From Streptomyces sp. TP-A0356 (GTDB lineage Bacteria > Actinomycetota > Actinomycetes > Streptomycetales > Streptomycetaceae), in the NCBI RefSeq assembly GCF_001417775.1, contig NZ_BBZJ01000020.1, forward strand, positions 382,422-446,421: a DNA stretch of 64,000 nt. Reading direction: 5' to 3'. This document shows positions 9,621 through 18,271 of the stretch, piece after piece. The notes under the pieces were generated by a model. That model was not told the DNA's origin. It was given only the letters and a program-made list of their open reading frames with translations, and did no database searches. Numbering within the stretch: position 1 is the first letter of the stretch; every line of letters starts with the position of its first letter. Position numbers and translations under genes: made by a program.

Positions 9621-10516
9621 CCGCCGTCCTCACCGAGGCCGAGATGGCGCCCGCCGCTGCACCGAAGCAGCGGCGGCGCCGCGCCTCCGGCCGGCTCGCC
9701 GTCGTCCCGCTGCTGGTCGTCACGGCCATCGCCTTCGGAATACCCGCCCTCGCCATGCTGAACGGCGCCTTCACCGTCAAGGACCCGACGACGGGCGCCA
9801 CGTCGTACAGCACGGCCAATCTGACCCAGTCCCTGCACGGCGCCTACCTCACGGCCATGATCGGCAGTGTCAAGCTGTCCGCCCTCTCCGCCGCCCTCGG
9901 CACCGTCCTCGGACTGCTGCTCGCCCAGGCCGTGGTGACCTCCCGCTTCCGCGCGCTGCGCGAGGCCGTGCTCACCGCGTCCGGCGTCCTCGCCAACTTC
10001 GGCGGCGTCCCGCTGGCCTTCGCCTTCGTCGCCACCCTCGGCAACTCGGGAGTGCTGACCCGCCACCTGGGCCTGAGCGACAAGGGCTGGAGCCTCTACA
10101 GCTTCTGGGGTCTGGTCATCGTCTATCTGTACTTCCTGATCCCGCTGATGGTCCTCACCATCACCCCGGCTCTGGAGGGCCTGCGCTCCCAGTGGCGCGA
10201 GGCCGCGCAGAACAACGGAGCCACCGGCTTCCAGTACTGGCGGCATGTCGCCCTGCCCGTGCTGCTGCCCTCGCTGCTCGGCGGATTCGTCCTGCTCTTC
10301 GGCAGCGCCTTCTCCGCGTACGCCACCGCCGCGGCCATGGTGGGCAGCGCGGTCCCGCTGGTCACCCTGCAGATCGCCGACGCCATCTCGGGCAACGTCC
10401 TGGTCGGCCAGGAGAACGTGGCGCTCGCCCTCAGCCTCGACATGGTCCTCGTCGCGGCCCTGGTCATGGCCGTCTACCTGCCCCTGCAACGACGGAGTGC
10501 GCGATGGCTCGCCTGA
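9617..10516 (+). CDS. ABC transporter permease, subunit 1
   Basis: This 299-residue integral membrane subunit has about six hydrophobic helices, from VVPLLVVTAIAFGIPALAML to LVAALVMAVYLPL. The permease (EAA) loop, which docks to the ATPase, is EAAQNNGATGFQYWRHVALP. It belongs to the MetI-like group seen in spermidine, iron and 2-aminoethylphosphonate systems. The ATG overlaps the substrate-binding-protein stop (ATGA), and its own 3' end overlaps the second permease by 13 bases, so the four transporter genes are tightly coupled. Confidence 0.9.
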   Translation: MTAVLTEAEMAPAAAPKQRRRRASGRLAVVPLLVVTAIAFGIPALAMLNGAFTVKDPTTGATSYSTANLTQSLHGAYLTAMIGSVKLSALSAALGTVLGLLLAQAVVTSRFRALREAVLTASGVLANFGGVPLAFAFVATLGNSGVLTRHLGLSDKGWSLYSFWGLVIVYLYFLIPLMVLTITPALEGLRSQWREAAQNNGATGFQYWRHVALPVLLPSLLGGFVLLFGSAFSAYATAAAMVGSAVPLVTLQIADAISGNVLVGQENVALALSLDMVLVAALVMAVYLPLQRRSARWLA

Positions 10517-11316
10517 ACCTGTGGCGGTGGGCCGTCCTGGCCTGCGCCGGACTGTACTTCCTGGTCCCGCTCGCCGCGTCCGTGCTCTTCACGGTCGACG
10601 TGTCCGGCCAGGGCATCACCTTCGACGCCTACCGGCAGATCGTCTCCACCCCCGGCTTCGGCTCCAGCCTGCTGCTCTCGCTGGAGCTGGCCGCCGCCAC
10701 CATCGCCCTGGTCCTGCTGCTGATGGTGCCCGCCATGGTCGCGCTGCGGCTCGGCGCGCCCCGGCTGCGGCCCGTCGTCGAGGTGCTCTGCTCGCTGCCG
10801 CTGGTCGTACCCCCCATCGCGTTCGTCGCGGGCATCGCCACGGTCCTGAAGTGGGGGCCCGAGTACCTGTCGCGCACCCCGTTCTTCCAGACGCTCCTGG
10901 CGATCCAGAACCCGGACTTCCCGTTCGTGCTCGTACTCGCCTACGTCGTGATGGCGCTGCCGTTCGCGTACCGGGCGCTGGACGCGGGCCTGCGCGCCAT
11001 GGACGTACGCACCCTCGTCGAGGCCGCACGCAGCTGCGGGGCGAGCCTGCCGTGGGCCCTGGTGCGGGCGGTGCTGCCCAATCTGCGCGGCGCGCTGCTC
11101 AACGCGTCCTTCCTCACGCTGGCGCTGGTCCTCGGCGAGTTCACCGTCGCCCAGCTGCTGGGCTTCACTCCGTTCGCCGTGTGGATCTACAGCGTCGGCG
11201 GCTCGCAGGCCCAGCTGTCCGTCGCCGTCTCCGTGCTCAGCCTGCTCGTCACCTGGGCCCTGCTCCTCTCGCTCTCCGTCTTCGGCGGACGTACCCGTAC
11301 CGCCGCCAAGGGATGA
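10504..11316 (+). CDS. ABC transporter permease, subunit 2
   Basis: This 270-residue second transmembrane subunit has about six helices. Its EAA loop reads EAARSCGASLPWALVRAVLP. It pairs with the first permease to form the translocation channel. The ATG at 10504 lies inside the end of the preceding gene in another frame, and the stop overlaps the ATPase start by 4 bases. Two distinct permease genes rather than one fused gene is one of the known arrangements for this transporter type. Confidence 0.9.
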   Translation: MARLNLWRWAVLACAGLYFLVPLAASVLFTVDVSGQGITFDAYRQIVSTPGFGSSLLLSLELAAATIALVLLLMVPAMVALRLGAPRLRPVVEVLCSLPLVVPPIAFVAGIATVLKWGPEYLSRTPFFQTLLAIQNPDFPFVLVLAYVVMALPFAYRALDAGLRAMDVRTLVEAARSCGASLPWALVRAVLPNLRGALLNASFLTLALVLGEFTVAQLLGFTPFAVWIYSVGGSQAQLSVAVSVLSLLVTWALLLSLSVFGGRTRTAAKG

Positions 11317-12401
11317 ACCACATGACGCTCGACAAGGCCGCAATACGAGACAAGGCCGCCGCCACCGTCGAATTCCACGGTCTGCGCCGGGAGTTCGGCC
11401 CGACCGTCGCCCTCGACGGGCTCGACCTGACCGTGCAGCCCGGTGAACTCCTCGCCCTGCTCGGCCCGTCCGGCTGCGGCAAGACCACCGCGCTGCGCAT
11501 GCTCGCCGGGTTCGAGCACCCCGACTCCGGCGAGGTGCTGGTCGACGGCCAGGACGTCACCCGTGTACCGGCGCACCGCCGCGACGCCGGCATGGTCTTC
11601 CAGTCCTACAGCCTCTTCCCGCACCTCAACGCCGTCGACAACGTGGCCTTCGGGCTGCGGATGCGCAAGGTGCGTACGGCCGAACGCCGCAAGCGGGCCG
11701 CCGACCTGCTCGACCTGGTGGGGCTCGGCGACAAGGCCGAGCGCTTCCCGCACCAGCTCTCCGGCGGGCAGCAGCAGCGCGTCGCACTGGCCCGTGCGCT
11801 CGCCCTGCGCCCTCGCGTCCTGCTGCTCGACGAGCCGCTGTCGGCGCTCGACGCCAAGGTACGGCTCACGCTGCGCGAGGAGATCCGCCGCCTTCAGCAG
11901 GAACTCGGCATCACCACCCTGTTCGTCACGCACGACCAGGAGGAGGCCCTGTCCATGGCGGACCGGGTCGCGGTGATGCGCGCGGGCAAGCTCGAACAGT
12001 GCGCCGCTCCGGCCGAGTTGTACGGCCGCCCGGCCACCCCCTTCGTCGCCGAGTTCGTCGGCACGATGAGCCGGATCCCGGGAGTGCGCACCGACGACAC
12101 GGTGGAGGTCCTCGGCCGGAAGCTGCCGGTCGACGGGGAGGCGCCCGCCGCGTCCGAGGTCGACGTGCTGGTGCGGCCCGAGGCGGTCCGGGTGGAGGCG
12201 GACGAGGAGGGCGACGCGCGGATCGTCGCCACTGCCTTCCTCGGCGCGGCCGTCCGGGTCACCGTTCGGCTCGCCGACGGCACCGAGGTCAAGGCCGACG
12301 TGCCCGCACACGAAGCCGCGGGGCTCGGCGCCGGGACCGCCGTCGGCGTGGCGCTGCCCGAGCGTCCGGTCCTCGTGGCAGAACGTATGAACCACTCGTG
12401 A
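11313..12401 (+). CDS. ABC transporter ATP-binding protein
   Basis: This is a 362-residue ATPase with Walker A GPSGCGKTT (from about residue 51), Q-loop MVFQSYSLFPH, signature LSGGQQQR, Walker B VLLLDEPLSALD and switch histidine VTHDQ. A C-terminal TOBE-like regulatory domain (about 275-360) contains DVLVRPEAVRVE. It would energise the two permeases. The ATG at 11313 overlaps the upstream stop codon; the ATG at 11322 is an alternative. The phosphatase fusion follows after 11 bases, so it is likely part of the same transcript. Confidence 0.93.
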   Translation: MNHMTLDKAAIRDKAAATVEFHGLRREFGPTVALDGLDLTVQPGELLALLGPSGCGKTTALRMLAGFEHPDSGEVLVDGQDVTRVPAHRRDAGMVFQSYSLFPHLNAVDNVAFGLRMRKVRTAERRKRAADLLDLVGLGDKAERFPHQLSGGQQQRVALARALALRPRVLLLDEPLSALDAKVRLTLREEIRRLQQELGITTLFVTHDQEEALSMADRVAVMRAGKLEQCAAPAELYGRPATPFVAEFVGTMSRIPGVRTDDTVEVLGRKLPVDGEAPAASEVDVLVRPEAVRVEADEEGDARIVATAFLGAAVRVTVRLADGTEVKADVPAHEAAGLGAGTAVGVALPERPVLVAERMNHS

Positions 12402-12412
12402 AAGAGGGAAAC

Positions 12413-13879
12413 GTGACCCCCCACCCCCGACTCCCGCTCCAGGCCGTTCTGTTCGACATGGACGGCACGCTCGTCGACACCGAGCGGCTGTGGTGGGAGG
12501 CGGTGGAGCACGTCGCAGGAAGGGCCCTGACCGAGGCGGACCAGCCGGAGGTGCTCGGCCGGCCGGTCGAGCACACCGCCGCATGGCTGGGCGAGGCCAC
12601 GGGTGCGCCCGTCGCGGACCTCGCGGCCGCGCTGCACCGGGAGTTCACCGGCCGCGTCCGCACCGGCGTCGTGCCCCGCCCCGGAGCTCTGGACCTGCTC
12701 GACGCCCTCGCCCGGGACGGCGTGCCCACCGCCCTGGTGACCGCCTCCCCGCGCGCCCTCGCCGACACCGTCATCGAGGCCCTCGGCGCCGGGCACTTCG
12801 CGGTCTCCGTCACCGCCGACGACACCGAGCGCACCAAGCCCGCGCCCGACCCGTACCTGGCCGCCTGCCGCGCGCTCGGCGTCGACCCCGTGGGCTGTGT
12901 GGCCGTCGAGGACACCGAGACCGGTGTGGCCTCCGCCGAGGCGGCCGGCTGTGCCGTCCTCGCGGTCCCGTCGCTCGCCCCCATCGGCGCGGCGCCCGGC
13001 CGGACCGTGCGCGAGAGCCTCACCGGGGTCACCCCGGAGCAACTCGGCGCCCTGGTCACCGGTGAACTGCGCGTCATGAGCTGGAACCTCTGGCTGGGCG
13101 GCACCAGGGTCGACGACCACCGGGCCAAGCAGCTCAAGGCCGTCCTGGAGAGCGGGGCGGACGTCGTCGGGCTCCAGGAGACGGGCGGCACCGCGGCCCA
13201 GGAACTGGCGGAGGCCCTCGGCTGGTACCACCACCGGGCCGGCGAGAACCTCGGCGTCATCAGCCGGTACCCGATCACGGCCCGCTTCGGGGACCCCGCC
13301 GTCGGCTTCTACGGGGCGGCGGGCGTACGCATCCGGATGGACCGGGGCCGTGAGGTGGACGTCTGGACGGCCCATCTGCACTACACGCCGTACGGCCCCT
13401 ACGAGTCCGTCTTCGACGGGCTCCCGCCGGCCGAGCTGATCGCCCACGAGGAGGTGCGGCTCGCGCAGATGCGGGACACCCTGCGGCGGATCGGCGAGTC
13501 GTCCGCCGACGGGGTTCCGATCGTCCTCGTGGGCGACTTCAACTGCCCCTCGCACCTGGACTGGCCGGAGGTGGAATGGCCGGTGACGAAGGCCGCCGAG
13601 GAGGCGGGCCTGCGCGACTCCTACCGGGAGGCGCACCCGGACCCGCTCGCCGACCCCGGCCCGACCTGGTCGCCGATCCACCCCGTGCACGAGGACGGCA
13701 GCGGACGCCCCGAACCGCAGGACCGGATCGACTACGTGCTGCACCGCGGTCTCACGGTCCTCGACTCCCGCACGTACGTGGTGGGCACCCCGCGCCCCTG
13801 GCCCGAAGTCGCCGGGAACGACTGGCCGTCGGACCACGCGGCGGTGCTCACCACCTTCGCGGTGCCCCGGACGGCCTGA
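12413..13879 (+). CDS. HAD-family phosphatase fused to an endonuclease/exonuclease/phosphatase (EEP) domain
   Basis: This is a single 488-residue frame with two enzymes. Residues about 10-215 are a HAD subfamily IA phosphatase: DMDGTLVD with Asp15/Asp17, TALVTASPR, KPAPDPY, and VEDTETGV. Residues about 219-488 are an EEP-fold phosphoesterase: VMSWNLWLGG, VGLQETGG, LVGDFNCPSHLDW, and the metal/catalytic SDHAAVL at the end. There is no signal peptide, so both act in the cytosol. AGAGGG precedes the GTG at 12413. Its place at the end of the importer operon suggests that an imported phosphodiester is cut by the EEP domain and the monoester is dephosphorylated by the HAD domain. The substrate is unknown and the fusion is the notable part. 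Confidence 0.88.
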   Translation: MTPHPRLPLQAVLFDMDGTLVDTERLWWEAVEHVAGRALTEADQPEVLGRPVEHTAAWLGEATGAPVADLAAALHREFTGRVRTGVVPRPGALDLLDALARDGVPTALVTASPRALADTVIEALGAGHFAVSVTADDTERTKPAPDPYLAACRALGVDPVGCVAVEDTETGVASAEAAGCAVLAVPSLAPIGAAPGRTVRESLTGVTPEQLGALVTGELRVMSWNLWLGGTRVDDHRAKQLKAVLESGADVVGLQETGGTAAQELAEALGWYHHRAGENLGVISRYPITARFGDPAVGFYGAAGVRIRMDRGREVDVWTAHLHYTPYGPYESVFDGLPPAELIAHEEVRLAQMRDTLRRIGESSADGVPIVLVGDFNCPSHLDWPEVEWPVTKAAEEAGLRDSYREAHPDPLADPGPTWSPIHPVHEDGSGRPEPQDRIDYVLHRGLTVLDSRTYVVGTPRPWPEVAGNDWPSDHAAVLTTFAVPRTA

Positions 13880-14016
13880 CCGGGTGTTACCCCAGGCAAC
13901 CATTGCGGTCGCGTGTGCCATCCCGTAGGTTGTGCGGCACTCGCTACCGCCGGGTAACCGGGGGTAACGCCAGCCCCCCGCAAGCCACCCGAACGTCCTG
14001 CCGCCCTGGGGAGACC

Positions 14017-16419
14017 ATGCGCTGGCCCTTCGGCCGTCCCACCACGGTACGAGCCCGGATCGTGGCGCTCGCGCTCGCTCCGGCGATCGCCCTGATGACG
14101 CTGTGGAGTTTCGCCATGGTGTCGGTCACCGGCGAACTCCGCGCGCTCGTCAGACTCCAGGGCGTGTACGTGGACTTCGGCACGCCCGTGGACACGGCCA
14201 TCGGGCAGATCCAGATCGAACGGCGGCTCGCGGCGGCGTATCTGGGCGGCGGTCACCGCAACGGGGCCGCCGTCGACCTGCTGGAGCAGCAGCGCCGTAC
14301 CGACCAGGCCGTGAACGCCATGCGCGACGCGATCCAGAGGGGGGACCGCAGCCGGCTGTCCGAACGGCAGCGTCAGGTGCTCGACGGCACACTCGCCGCC
14401 GTGGGCAAGCTGGAGGGGCTGCGGGAGCGCGTGCTGGGTGGCCGCATCTCCTGGGACGGTGCGGTGGCCGAGTACAGCACCCTGGTGGAACCGGGCTTCG
14501 ACGTGCAGTCCTCGCTCACCGCCCTTCAGGCGGGTCAGCTCGCGCGGGAGGCGCAGGTCGTCATCGAGCTGGTGCGGGTGCGGGAGTTCGTCTCGCGCGA
14601 GGACGCGCTCGTCGCGGGTGCGCGGGCCGCCGGCCGTCTGACCGACCCGCAGTACGACGCCCTGACGGCGACCATAGAGGACCGGCGGGTCTTCGAGCGG
14701 ACGTATGTGCCCGACCTGCCGTCCGACTCGCGTGCGCTCTTCGAGGAGTTCCAGCGCGGGCCGGTGCACCGGGCGCTGACCCAGGGGGAGGACGCCCTGC
14801 TCGGGGCGGGGGCCGGGCACGCGGGTCAGGCCGTGGCGGCCGACGCGTGGCGGACCACCACCGACCGGGCGGTCAAGCAGTACATGCTGATGTGCACGCA
14901 GTCGGCCGAGAACTCGGCCGCGCGCGGGCGGGCGTTCGCCTATCGGGAGTTCTTCAAGGCCGCCGCCGTCGGTGTGCTCGGCCTCGCCGCCATGGGGCTG
15001 TCGCTGTGGTTCGCGGTGCGCGGCGCACGCCGAATCTCCCGCCGTCTGGAGACGCTGCGGGACACCGCCGACCTGCTGACCACCCGGCAGCTGCCGCACG
15101 TCATGGAGCGGCTCAGCGCGGGCGAGGAGGTGGACGCCGCTGCCGAGGCGCCGCCCCTGGCCGACGAGGAGCTCAGGCCCGACGAGATCGGCCAGGTCGG
15201 CCGGTCCTTCAACGCCGCGCGTCTGGCCGCCGTGGAGGCCGCCGTCAAGCAGGCCACCCTGCGCCGGGGGCTGTTCGCGGTGCTGCTGAACATCGCACGC
15301 CGCAACCAGGCGCTGGTGCATCGGCAGTTGAAGCTCGTCGACACGCTGGAGCGGCGCACGGACGACCCGGACGTCCTGGAGGAACTGTTCCGGATCGACC
15401 ATCTGACCACTCGTATGCGGCGCCACGCGGAGAGCCTGATCATCCTCTCCGGCGCGGCGCCCGGACGCCGATGGCGGCGGCCCGTGCCGATCGCCGACGT
15501 GGTGTCCTCCGCGGTGAGCGAGATCGAGGACTACGCGCGCGTCGTGGTCCCGCCGATGCCGGAGGCCGGTGTCGCGGCGGACGCCGTCGCCGACGTCGTC
15601 CATCTGATCGCCGAACTCCTGGAGAACGCCACGGTGTTCTCGCCGCCGCACACCCAGGTCACCATGCGCGCGAGCCGGGCGGGCGGCGGATTCGTCCTGG
15701 AGATCGACGACCGCGGCCTGGGCCTCGGCCCCGAGCAGAGCGACGAGGCCCGGCGCACCCTGACGCGCCCGGACGACTTCGACCCGACGCGTCACGACCG
15801 GCTCGGGCTGTACGTCGTGGGCCGGCTCGCCGCCCGGCACGGCATCGAGGTCACGCTGTGCCGGTCGCCGTACGGCGGCACGACGGCGGTGGTGCTGCTG
15901 CCCGAGACGGTACTGGCGGACGTGGAGCTCGCGGCGCCCGTACGGCCGGCGGACGCGCCGGTACGGGGGCTGCCCTCCCGGAGGGGGACGGCGGTGCTCT
16001 CCCGTGAGCAGGCGCCCCGGCGCCTGCGCGAGCAGGGGCTGCGCGTGCTCGGCACCACGGAGGACCCCCCGGCCGACGGCGCGGAGCAGGTCCCCGGGGC
16101 GGCCGGCCAGGACGGGGGTCGTGCTACGGAGACCCGGGACAGGGGCCGAAGGAAGGACAGCCAGGCCGCCGGCCCCGCCCCCGGCACCCCCGCCCTGCCC
16201 ACCCGGGTCCGTCAGACCTCCCTGGCCCCGGGCCTGCGCGACGAGGCCACGTCCGCCGACGACTCCCCGGGGCGGGAGCTGAGCGCCGAGGAGGTGCGGG
16301 CCGTCTTCGGCGCCTTCCAGCGCGGGCTCGACCGGGGCCGCAGGGGCGTCCCGACGAGTACCGGCCCCACGGAGCGAACCCACACCGAGGAAGGGACGGA
16401 GGCGGACGATGCGCCGTGA
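14017..16419 (+). CDS. cvnA: Conservon sensor-kinase-like protein CvnA (NIT domain)
   Basis: This 800-residue membrane protein has a first transmembrane helix near residues 13-38, then an extracellular nitrate/nitrite-sensing-type (NIT) helical region to about 305. A second helix around AAAVGVLGLAAMGLSLWFAV follows, then a HAMP-like stretch, and a histidine-kinase-type ATPase domain (N box LIAELLENATVFSP; G boxes DRGLGLGP and LGLYVVGRLAARHG). The C-terminal 150 residues are low-complexity. In other conservons CvnA sits at the membrane with CvnB, CvnC and the GTPase CvnD. GGGGAG precedes the ATG at 14017. The next gene overlaps it by 11 bases. Confidence 0.93.
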   Translation: MRWPFGRPTTVRARIVALALAPAIALMTLWSFAMVSVTGELRALVRLQGVYVDFGTPVDTAIGQIQIERRLAAAYLGGGHRNGAAVDLLEQQRRTDQAVNAMRDAIQRGDRSRLSERQRQVLDGTLAAVGKLEGLRERVLGGRISWDGAVAEYSTLVEPGFDVQSSLTALQAGQLAREAQVVIELVRVREFVSREDALVAGARAAGRLTDPQYDALTATIEDRRVFERTYVPDLPSDSRALFEEFQRGPVHRALTQGEDALLGAGAGHAGQAVAADAWRTTTDRAVKQYMLMCTQSAENSAARGRAFAYREFFKAAAVGVLGLAAMGLSLWFAVRGARRISRRLETLRDTADLLTTRQLPHVMERLSAGEEVDAAAEAPPLADEELRPDEIGQVGRSFNAARLAAVEAAVKQATLRRGLFAVLLNIARRNQALVHRQLKLVDTLERRTDDPDVLEELFRIDHLTTRMRRHAESLIILSGAAPGRRWRRPVPIADVVSSAVSEIEDYARVVVPPMPEAGVAADAVADVVHLIAELLENATVFSPPHTQVTMRASRAGGGFVLEIDDRGLGLGPEQSDEARRTLTRPDDFDPTRHDRLGLYVVGRLAARHGIEVTLCRSPYGGTTAVVLLPETVLADVELAAPVRPADAPVRGLPSRRGTAVLSREQAPRRLREQGLRVLGTTEDPPADGAEQVPGAAGQDGGRATETRDRGRRKDSQAAGPAPGTPALPTRVRQTSLAPGLRDEATSADDSPGRELSAEEVRAVFGAFQRGLDRGRRGVPTSTGPTERTHTEEGTEADDAP

Positions 16420-16858
16420 CCAGAACCCCGAGCACTCCGCCGGGGCCCCCGAGCCGCCGGGCACGGACCTCGGCTGGCTGCTCGACGACCTCGTGGCCAG
16501 AACCGACCATGTCCGCCAGGCCGTCCTGCTGACCGCCGACGGCCTTCCGCTGAGCTGTTCGGACGGCATGCGCAGACGGGACATCGAGCACCTGGCCGCC
16601 GTATGCTCCGGCTTCCACAGCCTCGCGGACTCGGTGGGGGAGCGGTTCGGCGCCGGGGAGGTGCGGCAGACGATGGTGATGCTCGACGACGCCTACCTCT
16701 TCATCACCCCGGCCGGTGACGGCACCCGCCTGGCCGTGCTCAGCGAGGTACAGACCGACGTCGGGCAGCTGGCCCACGAGATGGCGCTGCTCGTCCGCCG
16801 CGTGGGCCGCCACCTGGACGCCGCCGTGCGCTCGGCCGCGGGCCCCGCCGGCTCCTGA
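16409..16858 (+). CDS. cvnB: Conservon protein CvnB, roadblock/LC7 domain
   Basis: This 149-residue cytosolic protein has the roadblock/LC7 fold: LGWLLDDLVARTDHVRQAVL, then TADGLPLSCSDGM and LAVLSEVQTDVGQLAHEMALLV. Roadblock proteins of this type regulate small GTPases. Here it should link the kinase-like CvnA to a GTPase, which is not encoded next door. The ATG lies inside the end of cvnA, and cvnC starts 6 bases after its stop, so A, B and C are one operon. Confidence 0.93.
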   Translation: MRRDQNPEHSAGAPEPPGTDLGWLLDDLVARTDHVRQAVLLTADGLPLSCSDGMRRRDIEHLAAVCSGFHSLADSVGERFGAGEVRQTMVMLDDAYLFITPAGDGTRLAVLSEVQTDVGQLAHEMALLVRRVGRHLDAAVRSAAGPAGS

Positions 16859-16864
16859 CCGGCA

Positions 16865-17245
16865 GTGTCGGACGACCACTGGTACGAGGACGAGACCGGG
16901 TCGATGGTGCGCCCCTACACCGTGACCCGGGGGCGGACCCGCCCCTCGGCCCGGCATGCCATCGATCTGATGTCGCAGGTCAGCGCGGTGGAGGCGGACG
17001 ACGCCCCAGCGCGCGTCGACCATGCCCGCGCCTGCCTGCTCGACCTGGTGCGCCATGGCCCCCGGCCGGTCGCCGAGCTCGCCGCGGACGCCGACCTCCC
17101 CCTGACCGTCGTACGCGTCATGCTCGGCGACCTGGCCGAGGCCGGACTGGTGCGCATCGACGAGCCGCGGCGCGCGGTGCGCGGCGGGCCGGAGGCCGAC
17201 CCGGAACTGCTGCGGGAGATCGTGGAGCGGCTGCGCGAGCTGTGA
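16865..17245 (+). CDS. cvnC: Conservon protein CvnC, DUF742
   Basis: This 126-residue DUF742 protein starts with the typical acidic DDHWYEDETGSMVRPYTVTRG segment followed by a winged-helix-like region (PVAELAADADLPLTVVRVML, then GDLAEAGLVRI). The start is the GTG at 16865. In the usual four-gene conservon the next gene is the GTPase CvnD, normally overlapping or adjacent. Here 188 bases of non-coding sequence follow, and then an unrelated nitrilase-family gene, so the cluster stops at C. Confidence 0.92.
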   Translation: MSDDHWYEDETGSMVRPYTVTRGRTRPSARHAIDLMSQVSAVEADDAPARVDHARACLLDLVRHGPRPVAELAADADLPLTVVRVMLGDLAEAGLVRIDEPRRAVRGGPEADPELLREIVERLREL

Positions 17246-17433
17246 GCCGTGTGACACTCTCGCCCAGAGACGCAGGTCACACGCCGAGAGCGCACAACGA
17301 ATCGCCGCCCGGCCCCGTTCGCACGCAACGATCCGCTCACCGGCGCGCAACGGCTCCTCCTTGTCCGGCAAAGGGCGCCGACCGTACCTTTAGCTGAATC
17401 CCAACCCCCCTTCCGTACCGGTGGAGAACACGC

Positions 17434-18222
17434 ATGCGCACCGCCCTGCTCCAGAGCTCCGGACGCCCCGGCTCGGTCGCCGAGAACCTCAAGGTGCTCG
17501 ACGAGGCCGCGGGCCGTGCCGCCGCCGCGGGCTCCGCGCTGCTGGTCGCACCGGAGATGTTCCTCACCGGGTACGCGATCGGCGGCGACATCGCCCGGCT
17601 CGCCGAGCCCGCCGACGGCGACTCCGCGGACGCGATCGCCGAGATCACCTCCCGGCACGGTCTCGCGATCGCCTACGGCTACCCGGAGCGCGACGGCGAG
17701 ACCGTCTTCAACTCCGCCCAGCTGATCTCCGCCGACGGCACCCGCCTCGCGAACTACCGCAAGACCCACCTCTTCGGCCGCTTCGAGCGCGATCACTTCA
17801 CGCCGGGCGAGAAGCCGGTCGTGCAGGCGGAGGTGGACGGGCTGACCGTCGGCCTGATGATCTGCTACGACGTCGAGTTCCCGGAGAACGTCCGCGCCCA
17901 CGCCCTGGCCGGCACCGACCTCCTCGTGGTCCCGACGGCCCAGATGCATCCGTTCCAGTTCGTCGCCGAGTCCCTCGTCCCGGTGCGGGCCTTCGAGAAC
18001 CAGATGTACGTCGCCTACGTCAACCGGGTCGGACAGGAAGGGGAGTTCGAGTTCGTCGGGCTGTCCGCCCTCGCCGGGCCCGACGGGATCGCCCGTGCCC
18101 GGGCCGGCCGTGGCGAGCAGCTCGTCCTCGCCGACGTGGACCCCGCCCACCTCGCCGCCTCCCGCGAGGCGAACCCGTACCTCAAGGACCGCCGCCCCGG
18201 TCTCTACGGGTCCCTCGTCTGA
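17434..18222 (+). CDS. davA: Carbon-nitrogen hydrolase, DavA-like 5-aminovaleramide amidase
   Basis: This 262-residue nitrilase-superfamily amidase has the Glu-Lys-Cys triad visible as Glu41 (APEMFLTGY), Lys110 (YRKTHLFG) and Cys144 (LMICYDVEFPE). In overall length and motif wording it closely resembles Pseudomonas DavA, which converts 5-aminovaleramide to 5-aminovalerate. The assignment rests on the next gene, a DavB-like lysine 2-monooxygenase that would make the amide. The ATG at 17434 is preceded by about 190 bases without a gene, so the pair may have its own promoter. Other omega-amidases remain possible. Confidence 0.82.
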   Translation: MRTALLQSSGRPGSVAENLKVLDEAAGRAAAAGSALLVAPEMFLTGYAIGGDIARLAEPADGDSADAIAEITSRHGLAIAYGYPERDGETVFNSAQLISADGTRLANYRKTHLFGRFERDHFTPGEKPVVQAEVDGLTVGLMICYDVEFPENVRAHALAGTDLLVVPTAQMHPFQFVAESLVPVRAFENQMYVAYVNRVGQEGEFEFVGLSALAGPDGIARARAGRGEQLVLADVDPAHLAASREANPYLKDRRPGLYGSLV

Positions 18223-18271
18223 CCCCCTTCAGCCTTCCCAGAGTTCATTCCGCGCAAGGAGTCCGTACCCC

